DNA from: Micropterix aruncella
Taxonomy: Eukaryota > Arthropoda > Insecta > Lepidoptera > Micropterigidae
Length of the DNA: 64,000 nt
Assembly (NCBI GenBank): GCA_944548615.1
Contig: OX155955.1
Span: 12,643,921-12,707,920, forward strand
Direction: 5' to 3'
Shown here in pieces: positions 38,694 through 49,695 of this stretch (position 1 is its first letter; the number at the start of each line of letters is the position of its first letter). The notes below the pieces were generated by a model that was given only the letters and a program-made list of their open reading frames with translations, was not told the origin of the DNA and searched no databases. Position numbers and translations under genes: made by a program.

Positions 38694-38708
38694 AACTAAT
38701 TTACATAT

Positions 38709-39055
38709 TAACAAAAGTCTCTCCTTCACACATTACCAATATATAATTGTAACCGCCGTTGGCTTTTTGTAAGCCGTAGATTTTAGATTTTTTTAAGATA
38801 CTTATTTAGTTTACTTTGTTTTATTATACATATTGATTATTATACATTCTATACATGGTGAGAATACATAGTATTATATATACTAGTTTATTTACATATC
38901 GTTGTGAGGCAAAATTGAAACGCCACATCCCGTATCCAGCTCGAAAGCTATAATAACTTCATTTACTTTAAGACTAATTATAATTGGCTAAATAATTCAA
39001 TTTTATATTTTAGGCTTCTATAATTTAATATTTTCAATTCTAAATAAATCCGAAT
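38709..39055. other. AT-rich sequence between gag and RT of the gypsy remnant
   Basis: No protease or RT motif recognised; possibly unrelated inserted sequence. Confidence 0.35.
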
Positions 39056-39059
39056 TTAA

Positions 39060-39960
39060 ATCATTTCATGGAGTATGCTTATTCTTACAAACGACTGCTA
39101 AATGCCGTATTTTTTGGCATAACTTGCACTTACAGTCCTTATATTTGTAGGTTTTTCATCTTGTGAGCTGTCCCCGCAGACGGGCACTAGTTTGTTGACC
39201 TCCTCTGCTCGCCTCTTTGTATCTGCTGTATTTTGCTGCTCTCTTTTATTTCTTCTCCCCTTCGTTAAGATAGGTTGTATCTTCGACATCTGCTTGGGTA
39301 CGTGACGGTGATTTTTTCTCTATATTTTCATTCTGTAGACAGCTGAAGAGTCGGTGTCCATTTCATTCATGCTGCCTTCTTTATTTAGAGCGATATCGAG
39401 AAGTTGTGGTAATGTTTTCTCCTTAGTCTCCTCGCACAGCCGGTCCAGAAATTGCTCCTTTCGAGAGCTCGTGATAAATTTGTCTTTTATCTTCTTCTTT
39501 AGCAGGTTTCCGAAATAACAATTCACAGCCCCTTTGTTTTGTTGTAACGTGTTTGTAGTAATATGTTTTGTAGTAATGAACCATTCGCTTACTGATTCTC
39601 CAGTGCCTTGTCGAAGTTCATAAAACCGGCACTTTGGCCTGTACACAGAAACCAATTTAGTATACTGCTTATAAACAGCACACACAATTCCTCTAAGCTT
39701 TTCTTTGCAGATGATATCGAATACACAGATTATGATATCGATACACAGAATTCTGTCGTCCGATAGACAGAAAACGTACACGGTTACTAGAAAATTGTAA
39801 AAAGCGTGTACGTTTTCTATCCGATCAGCGTGAACAAAACTGGGACTTTCCTGCTCTCTTCAATGTAATTAACTTCAAAATACTTGTCTTTCTACGTATA
39901 CTGACCAGTCGTGCTCTTCCCGTTTGAAATCAACGAGCGTGCCAATGCGAGCACGCGCCT
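39060..39960 (-). pseudogene. Gypsy-type gag remnant
   Basis: The minus-strand frame 39,781-39,320 holds YRPKCRFYELRQGTGESVSE and later FGNLLKKKIKDKFITSSRKE, LDRLCEETKEKTLPQLLDIA and LNKEGSM, the usual pattern of an insect gypsy gag ('F..LRQ..GES...W', 'FG..L...L.D.F..G', 'A...E'). Upstream (39,960-39,800), EEHDWSVYVERQ and FEVNYIEESRKVPVLFTLIG match the gag N-terminus in shifted frames. Downstream (39,289-39,098) is a damaged knuckle region (VCGDSSQD). Frameshifted. Confidence 0.75.
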
Positions 39961-40255
39961 TAACCACATGGATTTCAGATTTTCGCAATTTCCGCTGAAA
40001 TTTTTCACATGGATTCCTTATTTTTTCCTAAGCAATTTTGCGTCACCAGTTGCGACATATCAGACTTATATTCCCCTCTATGCCAGTTATGATATCTCTT
40101 GTCAGTTATGACTTATATTGCGCCCGGATATAATCAAATAAATTAATAAATACGCCGCAGATGCGAAAGCACGTCTTATTGACACAACAAACGTTCCAAA
40201 CGTCCGACATTGTTTTCAGGCCCAATCTAATCTGTATAAATGTCTGTACATCATT

Positions 40256-40365
40256 GGGAGCTAATTGAGCCACTGTGACCCATGTGTTAGGGTCGGCCAA
40301 ACTCACAGGTTAACACCCATCCGGTAGCCTCCACGCAGAAGAACGAGCCCGGGTAGGACTCGTTG
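40256..40365 (+). mobile_element. GC-rich foldback family, solo terminal repeat fragment
   Basis: Starts GGGAGCTAATTGAGCC and runs through 'cacccatccggtagcctcca' to 'gggtaggactc', matching the first 110 bp of the terminal repeat. More diverged than the copies at 17.9, 27.4 and 52.7 kb. Confidence 0.7.
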
Positions 40366-40369
40366 TATG

Positions 40370-40612
40370 TAGTTCATAATGTCCGATTGTCTTTAATTGA
40401 TATTGTGATCGTTGTTGTTATCATTATTTGATATTGTTAGTTATATCTTTTACGACTGTATTTTTGGGCTTGTGATTATTTTTTTGATAATTGCTTACAG
40501 TTTTGGGATATTGGTATTAATCTCCAATTTGGACCACAATACTTTAGTTATGACAATGTTTATTTCTATAATTACTGTATTTTTGTAGACGATGTTTCGT
40601 TAAATAGGTTTA
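40370..40612. other. AT-rich stretch without recognisable gene
   Basis: Nothing recognised. Confidence 0.5.
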
Positions 40613-40771
40613 GGAACGAATTTACCTTTGTCTTACCCGACGCTTAGGCGATGTTGCAACCGCCGTTGTCCAAGGTAGACAGTCTACTCTGGACAACGGC
40701 GGATGCAATATCGCCGAAACATCGAGTGCTACAAAATTCACGAGGTAAATTCGGTTGAAACCTATTTATAA
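40613..40771. mobile_element. PLE-derived palindromic insertion
   Basis: Inverted arms meet near 40,680 ('aaggtagacagtctactctg'). The arms contain 'gcgatgttgcaaccgccgtt' and its counterpart, and the ends carry 'acgaatttacc' and 'ggtaaattcggt'. More degraded than the other palindromic copies and lacking the lead-in. Confidence 0.65.
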
Positions 40772-40774
40772 AAA

Positions 40775-41079
40775 CATTTTCTTTATACAAGTGTATTTAT
40801 AAAGTCAAAATTCCGCCATAGTACTCGATTTCATACAATGTTTTTACTTATTAAAAACTATCGGTTAATATGTTTGATCGTCTCTAGTTAATTATTAAGT
40901 ATTTTAGATAGTGTCGTAATTAAATTGTAATAACTAATGTAATAACTAAATTATCGTATTCTTATGTTCTAAGCAATCTGGAACCAATAAATATGATTTG
41001 GGTTATTGTGTTTATCAGTTGCATAATATCAGATAGACTGTGACTTTGTGCATCCAGTAAAGTAAAATAAATTATTAAA
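40775..41079. other. AT-rich stretch without recognisable gene
   Basis: Nothing recognised. Confidence 0.5.
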
Positions 41080-41830
41080 ATGGACTCTACCCCGATTGTA
41101 GCCGCTCAAGCTGTATCCCTACTTCGTAGATCGTTTATTAAGATTGTTTTTTTTGGAGATTGGTGGATTATTTAGAAAACCTGGATCTGGACGATTTCAG
41201 GCAATGACCATTTCATCGCAATGAGTTGCTTGCGCAATCTCCTCTAACCGATGTGCAACTGCAACAACAGCTTCGTCCTATACGGTGGGTGGCTGTTCGT
41301 AAATAGACAGTTCGACGAAGACTGCACGATACCCTATCGACGCAAAATTGACTCCAACACACCCCCAATCGCGGCTGCGTTTTGCGCGAGAACAAGTAAA
41401 TTGGACGATAGAACAACGACGAGGCGTCCTGTTATTGAATTAAAATTTATTTCCACGGTAACGATGGAAGAGGTAGAGTCTACCGCAGACTGGAAAGCAT
41501 TTAACGCAGTGCTGCATTGAAGAACAAGTCAGCAACGGTGGACTCCCTGCATGGTCTGGGCTAAAATTTCGTCAGAAGGTAAAACTGATCTTGTTTTTTA
41601 TCGTTGGTCCGTATGATGGTATCTCGCAAAAGAGGTCTAAAGGCCTATCGGTACATCGAGGAGATTTTTGCGGACCATGTCATGCCTTACGCCGGTTTCA
41701 TCGGCGAAAATTTCGTGATCATGCACGATAATACCAGGCCGCACATTGCACATATTGTTTTTCAGTACCTTAAATAATGCATTGGCCAGCACGCAACCCT
41801 GACATGAACACATTAAGAACCTATGAAAAG
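41080..41830 (+). pseudogene. Tc1-like transposase remnant
   Basis: Segments in shifting frames follow the Tc1 order. The HTH part reads SPLTDVQLQQQLRPIRWVAV and TVRRRLHD (41,225-41,325). Then come FAREQVNWTIE-like residues (41,385), MVWAKISSEGKTDLVF (41,545-41,600), and YRYIEEIFADHVMPYAGFIG followed by VIMHDNTRPHIAH (41,645-41,760), which holds the second catalytic aspartate. WPARNPDMN follows (41,783), where the third catalytic site would begin. Stops and frameshifts throughout. Distinct from the MPRR-type remnant at 34.6 kb. Confidence 0.8.
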
Positions 41831-41834
41831 TTCT

Positions 41835-42272
41835 GATTGTTTTTGTTTTTTTTTTATTTTTTTTATTTATTTAAGTTTTTTAAAATATTTTTTATTTATT
41901 TAACAAATGAACATCAGAATTCCTTCAGACGGCGGCCGAAAAAGAGCCGCAGAATGTTTTCCCGGATTATATTGTGACATTTATCAGGTCTATGAAAAAT
42001 CAGATAAAAGCGTTTATTAGGGTACATGGGTGGAATATAAAATATCTACAATAAATATTGCTTGATTTTATCCATGTTTCTTTACCTTCCATCCAATACC
42101 TTTTTTCCTTGCTTTATTCAGTTTTAATTCTGGCCTTGGTAAAGGGTTCATGGATCTTCAAAATATGGATAAGAATGCCGTAATATTTATGAAATAAGAC
42201 TAGGCACACACGAATAACAAGACACACTCTTACAAACATGTTACACACAAATATACATATAAACACTTCATA
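41835..42272. other. AT-rich host sequence left of the Pao element
   Basis: T-rich run at 41,835-41,890. No gene recognised. Confidence 0.5.
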
Positions 42273-42277
42273 GTAGG

Positions 42278-42395
42278 TGGATAAATTATTGCCTTCCCAT
42301 GTTAGTTGAAATAATATTAAGACGAGAGGTCTCCTGAAAAGAGCAGAAATGCGATCTCTCTCTGCCTTTAAGTACCAATAAATAAACCAAACGAA
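42278..42395 (+). repeat. Truncated 5' LTR
   Basis: Begins TGGATAAATTATTGCC and is identical for 118 bp to 44,078-44,195. It ends abruptly at ACGAA, where the pol sequence begins. This is the left deletion breakpoint. Confidence 0.8.
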
Positions 42396-42432
42396 GATCA
42401 ACGGTCCAGAATATTTAAAGAAATCTCGCGAG

Positions 42433-44007
42433 ATGTGGCCCTCACTAATACCTACTGAACCGAGTGTCGAAGAAAAACGCGATCTCGAATATAGACCCGT
42501 CGCGGTATTTTCGATAAAGGTTAATAGCGAGAGCGTTGTTAAGGTAGATAGATTCTCGCAATATCGACGATTGGTACGCGCGTGCGCATACGTTATAAAA
42601 TTTACGCGACTCTGTAAAAGAAGCACGACCGAACGTCTTTTGAACGGCCGAGATATAGCCGAAGCGGAAGGTATGCTTGTAAAGGAGTCCCAAACTAGGT
42701 GTTTCGGAAAGGAAATAGACCGAATCAGAGAAAGGAAGAACTTGAGTAAAGATAGCCGCTTATTGGGTTTGAATGCATATCTAGACGAAGTAGGTATACT
42801 TAGAATAGCAGGCAGAATTAAAAACGCGCCCGGAGTCCCACACAACACAAAACGCCCGATGATTTTAGACGGACGAGATAGGTTCACTCAACTCTTGGTA
42901 ATAAGTATACACGAAGAGATGGCGCACTCGGGGGTAGAAACCGTCTTAGCCAGACTGCGGCAAAATTTTTGGGTCATTTGTCCCCGACAGACAGTTAAAA
43001 AGTTGATTTACCGTTGTTTGCCATGCACAATGAAACGGGCCAAACCGGTGTCAGCAATAATGGGTCAAATTCCGGAAGCGCGACTACGGTCGAACACCAG
43101 ATGTTTCTATTCCGTTGGAATGGACTACTGGGGGCCCGTACAAGTAACGGTACGTCGTAAAATCGAAAAACGTTATGGCGTATTGTTTACGTGTTTAAGT
43201 ACACGGGCGACACACATTGAACTAGCTTTTGATTTATCTACCAATTCTACTATACAAGCGATCAGACGGTTTATCGCGAGGCGCGGAAAACCTCATTTGA
43301 TTATGTCAGACAATGGTAGTAACTTAAGATCTGCGAACGTAGAATTAAAACGGGTGATTGCCGAAATCGATGATGTTCGAATACGAGAGAGGCTAAGTCT
43401 CGATCAGATTAATTGGGTATTCACACCTCCGGCGTCGCCTCAGATGGGAGGATATTGGGAGTCAGTTATCAAATGCACTAAAAGGGCCTTATATGCCGTC
43501 CTGAAAGAGAGGGCACCGCCGGAAGAGGTATTGCTAACACTATTAGCTGAGGTGGAATCGATCATGAATCAGAGACCTCTGGTCCATATCTCGATGGATA
43601 TCAGGGATCCGGAACCTCTAACACCCAATCATTTCCTCTTAGGACATCCAGGTGGTTCTACATCGATAGGAAAATTTGACACTCCTGAGCTATGCAATCG
43701 TAAGATGTGGGTGCGGACGCAGGCCCTGGCCGATTTATTCTGGCGCCGGTGGTCTAAAGAGGTATTACCCACGCTTGTAGGACGACCGAAACAGAAAACA
43801 GAGCAAAACCCGCTCGAAATCGGGGATGTAGTATTATTGCTCGACCTCTCTCTCGAGAGAGGTAGATGGCCAAGAGCGAGGGTGGTAAAAACTTATCCCG
43901 ATAAGCTGGGCGCGGTGCGAATCGTAGACGTACAGGTGGACGATAAAATCTATCGTAGGTCTATATATAAGCTAGTGAAATTAAATGTAGAGACAAGAGC
44001 AGGATAA
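42433..44007 (+). CDS. BEL/Pao pol C-terminal fragment: integrase and DUF5641-type tail
   Basis: Open for 524 codons. The frame is open from 42,382, and residues just before the first ATG (INGPEYLKKSREM) match the 'W.GP..L' segment that precedes integrase in Pao pol. Residues about 155-200 form the zinc-binding HHCC domain (H at IHEEMAHSG, then CLPC). The catalytic core follows with D in GMDYWGPV, D in LIMSDNGSN and E in QMGGYWESVIK, all three present. The end (RTQALADLFWRRWSKEVLP onward) is the Pao-type C-terminal domain. There is no internal stop or frameshift, so the piece is young or lightly decayed. It would act on LTR DNA ends in the nucleus, but the rest of pol is missing, and translation would depend on LTR transcription. 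Confidence 0.9.
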   Translation: MWPSLIPTEPSVEEKRDLEYRPVAVFSIKVNSESVVKVDRFSQYRRLVRACAYVIKFTRLCKRSTTERLLNGRDIAEAEGMLVKESQTRCFGKEIDRIRERKNLSKDSRLLGLNAYLDEVGILRIAGRIKNAPGVPHNTKRPMILDGRDRFTQLLVISIHEEMAHSGVETVLARLRQNFWVICPRQTVKKLIYRCLPCTMKRAKPVSAIMGQIPEARLRSNTRCFYSVGMDYWGPVQVTVRRKIEKRYGVLFTCLSTRATHIELAFDLSTNSTIQAIRRFIARRGKPHLIMSDNGSNLRSANVELKRVIAEIDDVRIRERLSLDQINWVFTPPASPQMGGYWESVIKCTKRALYAVLKERAPPEEVLLTLLAEVESIMNQRPLVHISMDIRDPEPLTPNHFLLGHPGGSTSIGKFDTPELCNRKMWVRTQALADLFWRRWSKEVLPTLVGRPKQKTEQNPLEIGDVVLLLDLSLERGRWPRARVVKTYPDKLGAVRIVDVQVDDKIYRRSIYKLVKLNVETRAG

Positions 44008-44077
44008 CGTGACCACCGGTTAATGTAATTTAGGATAATTTATGTATAATTAATGGCCTATGCCATTGGGGGGAAAA

Positions 44078-45077
44078 TGGATAAATTATTGCCTTCCCAT
44101 GTTAGTTGAAATAATATTAAGACGAGAGGTCTCCTGAAAAGAGCAGAAATGCGATCTCTCTCTGCCTTTAAGTACCAATAAATAAACCAAACGAATAGCA
44201 GGCGGCGGCCAATTCTCACGAAATCGTCGCTAAATGATTTGAGTTATTACGTATTTCTATGAAAACTGAAAGTAGTCCTACATTCCGACCCGGAAAAAAA
44301 CTCGGCCGGTCGTCGAGTTGGGGTCGTTGAGTTGAGCATTTCAATAATATACGAGGTGGATGGCAATAAAAACTCACTTAGTATAATATTAAAATTATAT
44401 ATTTTCTGCTCGGCTTTGGATGCTATATATGTAACACGACTTACCCTTAGGTTAATGCAATAAACTAGACTATACATATAATTGGAAATTACTGTATTAC
44501 TAGAATAATAAGCTAATTTAGGTGTATTACTTTCTTAGCGTTACATTACATTTTATCTTTAATACGTTGTTGTATACACTATAGGGATGCTGCTTTATGT
44601 AATAAGCTCTAAATGTTTAATTAAATAATATTCATGTATAAATAAGAAAAATAAGTTGACCCACCCTGTCGCGAAGGGATTCTATATGTCTCAGAATTAA
44701 GTGAGTATGTGTGTCCCGTTTCGACAGGGAATAAGATGGGGCAGTTAGAATTTTGAGTTCCCGACGAGCGCACGATGCTCGGGCAGGGCGGGCAATAAGC
44801 CCTAATACTGTAACATAGTTCCTAGGCAAAGATTGAACTAGTATTAAAGTAACCGAAAACCTGTATGTAACCGGTCAGTGGCTCAATAAACGGGCCACCA
44901 AAGCGGTATTTTATTGGAAATCGACATTCCGGCGCCACGAACATTTTTCAACACCGCTCAAGAAAATCCAAGATAAGCTGCAAGGTTGGCGTATATTCAA
45001 TCAGACAGTCCACTTTCCCTGTCAACCTGTGCTGCGACGAATAAGTCGCGCGATAATTAACTAGTGGTTTAATACCA
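44078..45077 (+). repeat. Candidate 3' LTR
   Basis: The start is firm: TGGATAAATTATTGCC directly after the GGGGGGAAAA polypurine run. The end is inferred from CCA followed by GTAGG at 45,078, matching the 5' flank. Within it are TATAAATAAG (44,637) and CAATAAACGG (44,883), possible promoter and polyadenylation signals. An alternative end lies at about 44,930, where 'tcgaca' is followed by CCGGCGCCACGAAC, which could be read as a primer-binding-site-like word. Confidence 0.5.
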
Positions 45078-45082
45078 GTAGG

Positions 45083-48000
45083 ATTGGTTATGAGAGATTG
45101 TCGTATAATAAACCTGCCCATTTTGAAATTTCACAATTAAGAGTAGAACTCAAAAACAAACAAACGAATCAAACAAACTAGGACTGACAGCCTACACTGG
45201 CAGGTTATCTTCATAGATGATAACTATATTTCGCTAAAACTGTATGATTTTGAAACCATACTTATCGCACATATAGTACATCGTAAAACGCCAGTAACAT
45301 CTTCTTCAAAACCACCGCTTACAACTAACCCCCTTCCTTATTACTTATTATGCTGTACATTTGAATCTTTATATAAAATCTCTGAATGTGAGAGCCAATT
45401 TCTCAGTTGTCTGGAAAAGTCTTTATGGCATGGTCACCCTATATGTCGTTGCCCTTTTTTCTGTCCTGCGTAATGTTCAACGATGTTTATTTCGTTATGT
45501 AATCGTCTGCGTGACAGATTTTAGTACTCCCAGCGTTTTACAAACTGAACGTCGTTGTCAGTGGCTTTACTTCGCCTTCTTCTATATCCTTATTAGTTCG
45601 TTACTTTCACGATGGACCCCGCCCATTTGTTGTGATATGATAAGTATATCATTTCGCCACAAATGACTCTCTGCCAGTCATTATCGCTATTTTTCATTCT
45701 ACGTTTATGTGTTTAGTTCTCTTGCCAAGCCTCCACCCGGTAAAATTAGACTTCAGCAATTTTTAAGCAGTGATTTTATCTTCGTAACTACTTTCTATTT
45801 GGCAGATAACAGCTATTTAGCTATAATAGTAATTGCAGAAAAAAGTGTTCCCAGCCCCAGGAAGCAGTATTTTATATACTCTGCAATTTCTGTTACTGGA
45901 TTGGCAATGGGTGGGGAGGAAGTAATGGAAATGGTTGGCCATCTACGCAAAGCTATGAAACGCATTACTTTAAGGTCCACTAAATATACTTTAAAAAGTG
46001 TACGTCTTAAACTGTGTCGATATTTTTGGACATTGCCGAATTATTAAATGATCATGTACATTACCTAAATATCAGTCGTAACGACTATTAAATATTTATA
46101 ATTTTATTTTTCTTATTTTTATTTTAGGCCCCACCTTTTTGAGGTTATCATCAGGGTGGGGCATGGATCATCACACTGGCTTTTTATTCAATTCCTATTT
46201 TTTTTCGGCAATCACACAGTATTACAGTGAAGCCTACATTAGAAAATACAGTTGAATAAAAAATAAAACCGGTTACGAGTTTCAATAAAATTACAGAAAT
46301 TACGTTAACAACTATTTAATAAAACTAAAATACCTAGCATTTTACTAGTGTGTAAGTGAGTGTGTTAAGTTCGTGGGTGTGGAGTGTAAGCCTACGCGTT
46401 AGTGTGAGGGTTGGGTATCTAGAATGTACGACATATTGTGTATTTATGCTATTGTGTAAATATTGTGTTCGGTATATAGACTAATATAAAATAATAATAA
46501 TAGATCGCATAAAAGTATAGTAGTAACAATAATCAGTAAAACATCTAAAACGAAGTCAGCTAATTAGATTGGTTATGATTTGATTAATGTAATTTTTATT
46601 TATTTACCAAAACATAATTAACCTTACGGATCGTACCAAATGGTTAGTCATTATTCTAGACTATATTATGACATACATCAAATTATATAAACTTTCATGA
46701 TATTACTAAGTACTACTTTTTAAAGAACTTTTACACTATGTACACTATATTTACTAATTCCTAGATTGCTAAGAAATTCCATTACCGTACTTTGAAACTG
46801 TGCTAAATTCACTATCCAAATTGGGGTACGAAGCGTCAGCACCGTGAAGCAGTGTTGAACGATGTTAGTTGTAGCTCGTGGCAACGAGAACAATGCGTGT
46901 ACAAGCAGGGCAGCAATTGGCGGGTACAAACAGACCGATTCTTCTAAGGTTAGTCGGACTATCAACGAACTGCCAAGCAGTTTATATGTGTGACAGATCG
47001 ACAGTCAATCTCTTCTTACGCTTAGTGAATTTTGCCCAATCATCCCTAGAATAAATGACGTAGGGTGCAGGAAAGGTTATATATTATAATTATATTTATT
47101 TAGGGAGAATTAGTCTTTTTTGTGGCTATATACTTAAGTGGTTAAAAAATATTAAAAATACTTACTAATACTTACAGGTGCCGCTCGCGATTATTGGGTT
47201 ATACTGGGACAGGCAATTCCAAGTGTAACTCCGCCTTTACAAAAAAAAGCTCTGTTTACTTCTTACAGGTTTCTTTTTATGCAAGATTAAGAAACTATCT
47301 CCGAGGCGTTAAACCGCATGTGGACTTAATAAATGCAGGGGAAGTTTGTAGTCAGGGAGCTAGGGAATTTTCTCGGTAAGTACTGATTTTCTAGTCATCA
47401 AACGTCGATAGGATTATTCAATGATTAATACTAAGTAGCGGACATCTATTTTGTAGGGGGTTTTCCTGTAGGTTACACTGGAAAATGCTTTTGAAAATAC
47501 GAATGTGCTTTACTTTTTTTAGCACAATTGAATATCCATTTATTGGCAAGTCGAATGCAACATTGATTAAAAAATAATAATCTGGCTGATCTATTGGTAC
47601 GGCAAAGGTGTCCGGCACATGATAAACCTAACAAAATGGTGGCCCTTATTTCTCCAGATTTGAAAATCGGTCAGATGATACTTAATATTATGACGATAGG
47701 TTAGGATAACATCTGGCTGTGGTGATAAATCGCCAACGCCTTACCAGACTCATTTAATGCGAGTCAGAGTGCGCATTAAGCAAATACCCTGGTGGCGCGC
47801 ATAAAACAGTGCGCATACACACACTTTAGTAGATTCTGTCGAGGTATTAGTTATTATGAGCAACAGCCAGATGTGCTTCTTTCGTGGAATTATAGGATCA
47901 ATTGTTTTGTAAAGAAAGACAGTGAGAATAGGACATTTTTATTTGCGTATAATTTCAAGACGCATTCCGTTATTTCTTAAAGTAGCCGGACTTCTTTCAA

Positions 48001-48240
48001 ATGATAATTTGTGATAATATCAATTCGGATTATAAGTTTTAAACGTGTAAAAATAAGGGCGACGTGTCCGTTAAACACATCGACTTTTCAGTTTTTGTAA
48101 TTGCTGGAATATTTCCGCCGGACGAGCTTTATTTAAGATTGCTTTTTTGTGCGTTTAATGATCGACTCTTGTTAACGGAGAAGATTTCTAACTGGGAAAA
48201 TAGTACAATTTGATTTCACCTACTCGATTCGATTGCATCG
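45083..48240. other. Unassigned 3.1-kb region
   Basis: Plus frames at 45,361-45,666 (101 codons) and 45,709-46,047 (112 codons) and a minus frame at 46,965-46,720 carry no motif I recognise. A small stem (GCCCCACC at 46,128, GGTGGGGC at 46,155) is present. A block at 45,112-45,160 ('ttgaaatttcacaattaaga') is the inverted, diverged counterpart of 26,940-26,985. This is among the longest stretches without recognisable TE sequence, so a host intron or intergenic origin is possible. Confidence 0.4.
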
Positions 48241-48244
48241 GATA

Positions 48245-48600
48245 ATCAAATACAATTACAATTACAATTTATTTCTGCTCCAGTAGATAGGCTTTCCTAC
48301 ACTTGGATGCGTCTTTACCTCTAAAATTTTAAATAATGTAAGTAATTAAAGAATATTAACTATCATGATATAGTTGTGGCAATATAAATTAATTTTAGCA
48401 AACTATAATTGGTTTGAAAACCATTGATAAATAGAAAATAATCTAATAATCAAAATTGCTGATCAAAAAAAGAGCTCAATGTCTGTTGTCATAATTATCA
48501 AGGCAATAATATGATGGTCACGAAAATAGATAAGGGTATACGAAAAATATCTAAATTTAAACTAATTGTCAAATCTAGCAATATAGCCGTCGACGATAAA
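48245..48600 (-). mobile_element. LINE 3' UTR fragment with AATTG-type tail
   Basis: The plus strand begins with ACAATTACAATTACAATTTA, the complement of an AATTGT tail, then A/T-rich sequence with 'aatcaaa' words as in the other CR1-group 3' UTRs here. No coding sequence. Confidence 0.55.
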
Positions 48601-49695
48601 AATAAAAATAAAAATTACGCTCTTTGGCAAAGTTGATTATCATGAATTTTCCTTTATTTTACAGTGGGATGCTTTGAATAAGAATTCAGCATTATCCAAA
48701 TCTCGTCATAATAATATACTGGATTCTTGACTAGGCCATTAAATAAGATTTTTTTTAATTGGTTCTCTCCATGACTTCTGATATGTGTTGGGGCCTTGTT
48801 ATAATAATACAGGCTTTGGTGAAGGAAACCCTTCCTAGGTGAAGAAAATCCTTGCCAGACTCATGATTTCTTGATTTCTAGCTCTTGCATTAATAATAGA
48901 CCAGATTTAATTGCTTTCTCAAACTGGGAAAACACGTAAAAGTCCTAAAAAATATTCACTACCTCCCCGACTATTGCCTGCGCCCTGTGTAACTCATCCT
49001 CGCCGATATAGGTGTTTATTCAGTTCGCGTACCGATGCAAAAGTCGTTCCAGACGCTCGGCTGCATGAAGGAGATTGTATCACGGCGCGGATTCACATTA
49101 TTAAGATTAATGGAACTGCACTATGCTAACATGACATTACCCCCTGCTAAACACTCTTGTTTAAACGACGAGCAATTTAGGTGATGTCTTCATGCAAGGC
49201 TTGAGACACATAACATATACTGGAGCGGATCCATTCCTAGATAGACCAAGATCGGCAATGCTCAGTTTTTCGCTAGTGGTCTGAGATGTTTTGTTGTATG
49301 TTTTCACTTCATGTAAAAAACTATTTCTTTTGGTTACACTCGTAAATTTTAAAATTATATATTTATTTTATTTTATTTATTTAAAGAAATGCGCATTTTT
49401 TAAACTACAGTACATTACATATTATCATTGGAGGCTCCGTTGTAAATAGTAGCAAAAAAGAGAGTACCGCAGCCCAGTCCTTTTTTAGATCAACGCTGCC
49501 TAACTAGGCCTAGGCCCGTACTAAGGCAAGCGTACCAATAAAATAACGGCTTGTGCATACTTCAAACTAAATATGTTAAAAGAGAAAAAAAAATAGTATC
49601 TAATAATATTAGGAATTAACTTAAGGCAATAAACAATGTATGTAGAAATTAATCATTACTCTAAAAACTAGGTCATTGATATGTCAATGCGTCTG
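48601..49695. other. Unassigned sequence
   Basis: A 72-codon plus frame (48,911-49,129) is unrecognised. No other feature seen. Confidence 0.4.

Larger units (their letters stand above)
36040..39960 (-). mobile_element. Decayed Ty3/gypsy-type retrotransposon (gag-RT-RNase H) with nested insertions
   Basis: Pieces of one minus-strand element lie in the expected order: gag (39,960-39,060), RT N-terminal part (37,980-37,740), RT central part (37,650-37,410), then RT end and RNase H (36,715-36,040). A PLE (38,235-38,693) and a dispersed repeat (about 36,717-37,408) sit between the pieces. No LTRs or integrase were recognised. Gypsy-type assignment follows from the RT/RNase H motifs, and no env-like frame is seen. 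Confidence 0.75.
42278..45077 (+). mobile_element. Internally deleted BEL/Pao LTR retrotransposon
   Basis: The first 118 bp of an LTR (42,278-42,395) are joined directly to the last part of pol. The integrase frame, an untranslated stretch with the Pao-like 'ggcctatgccattggggg', a polypurine run (44,067-44,077) and a 3' LTR starting at 44,078 follow. The two LTR starts are identical over 118 bp. GTAGG precedes the 5' LTR (42,273-42,277), and the same five bases follow a CCA end at 45,078-45,082, giving a candidate 1,000-bp 3' LTR with a 5-bp target duplication. Gag, protease, RT and RNase H are deleted. Confidence 0.8.

Noticed and set aside
42114..42887. 257-codon minus-strand ORF
   Set aside because: It is a shadow of the Pao integrase frame and crosses the LTR breakpoint. 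No recognised domain.
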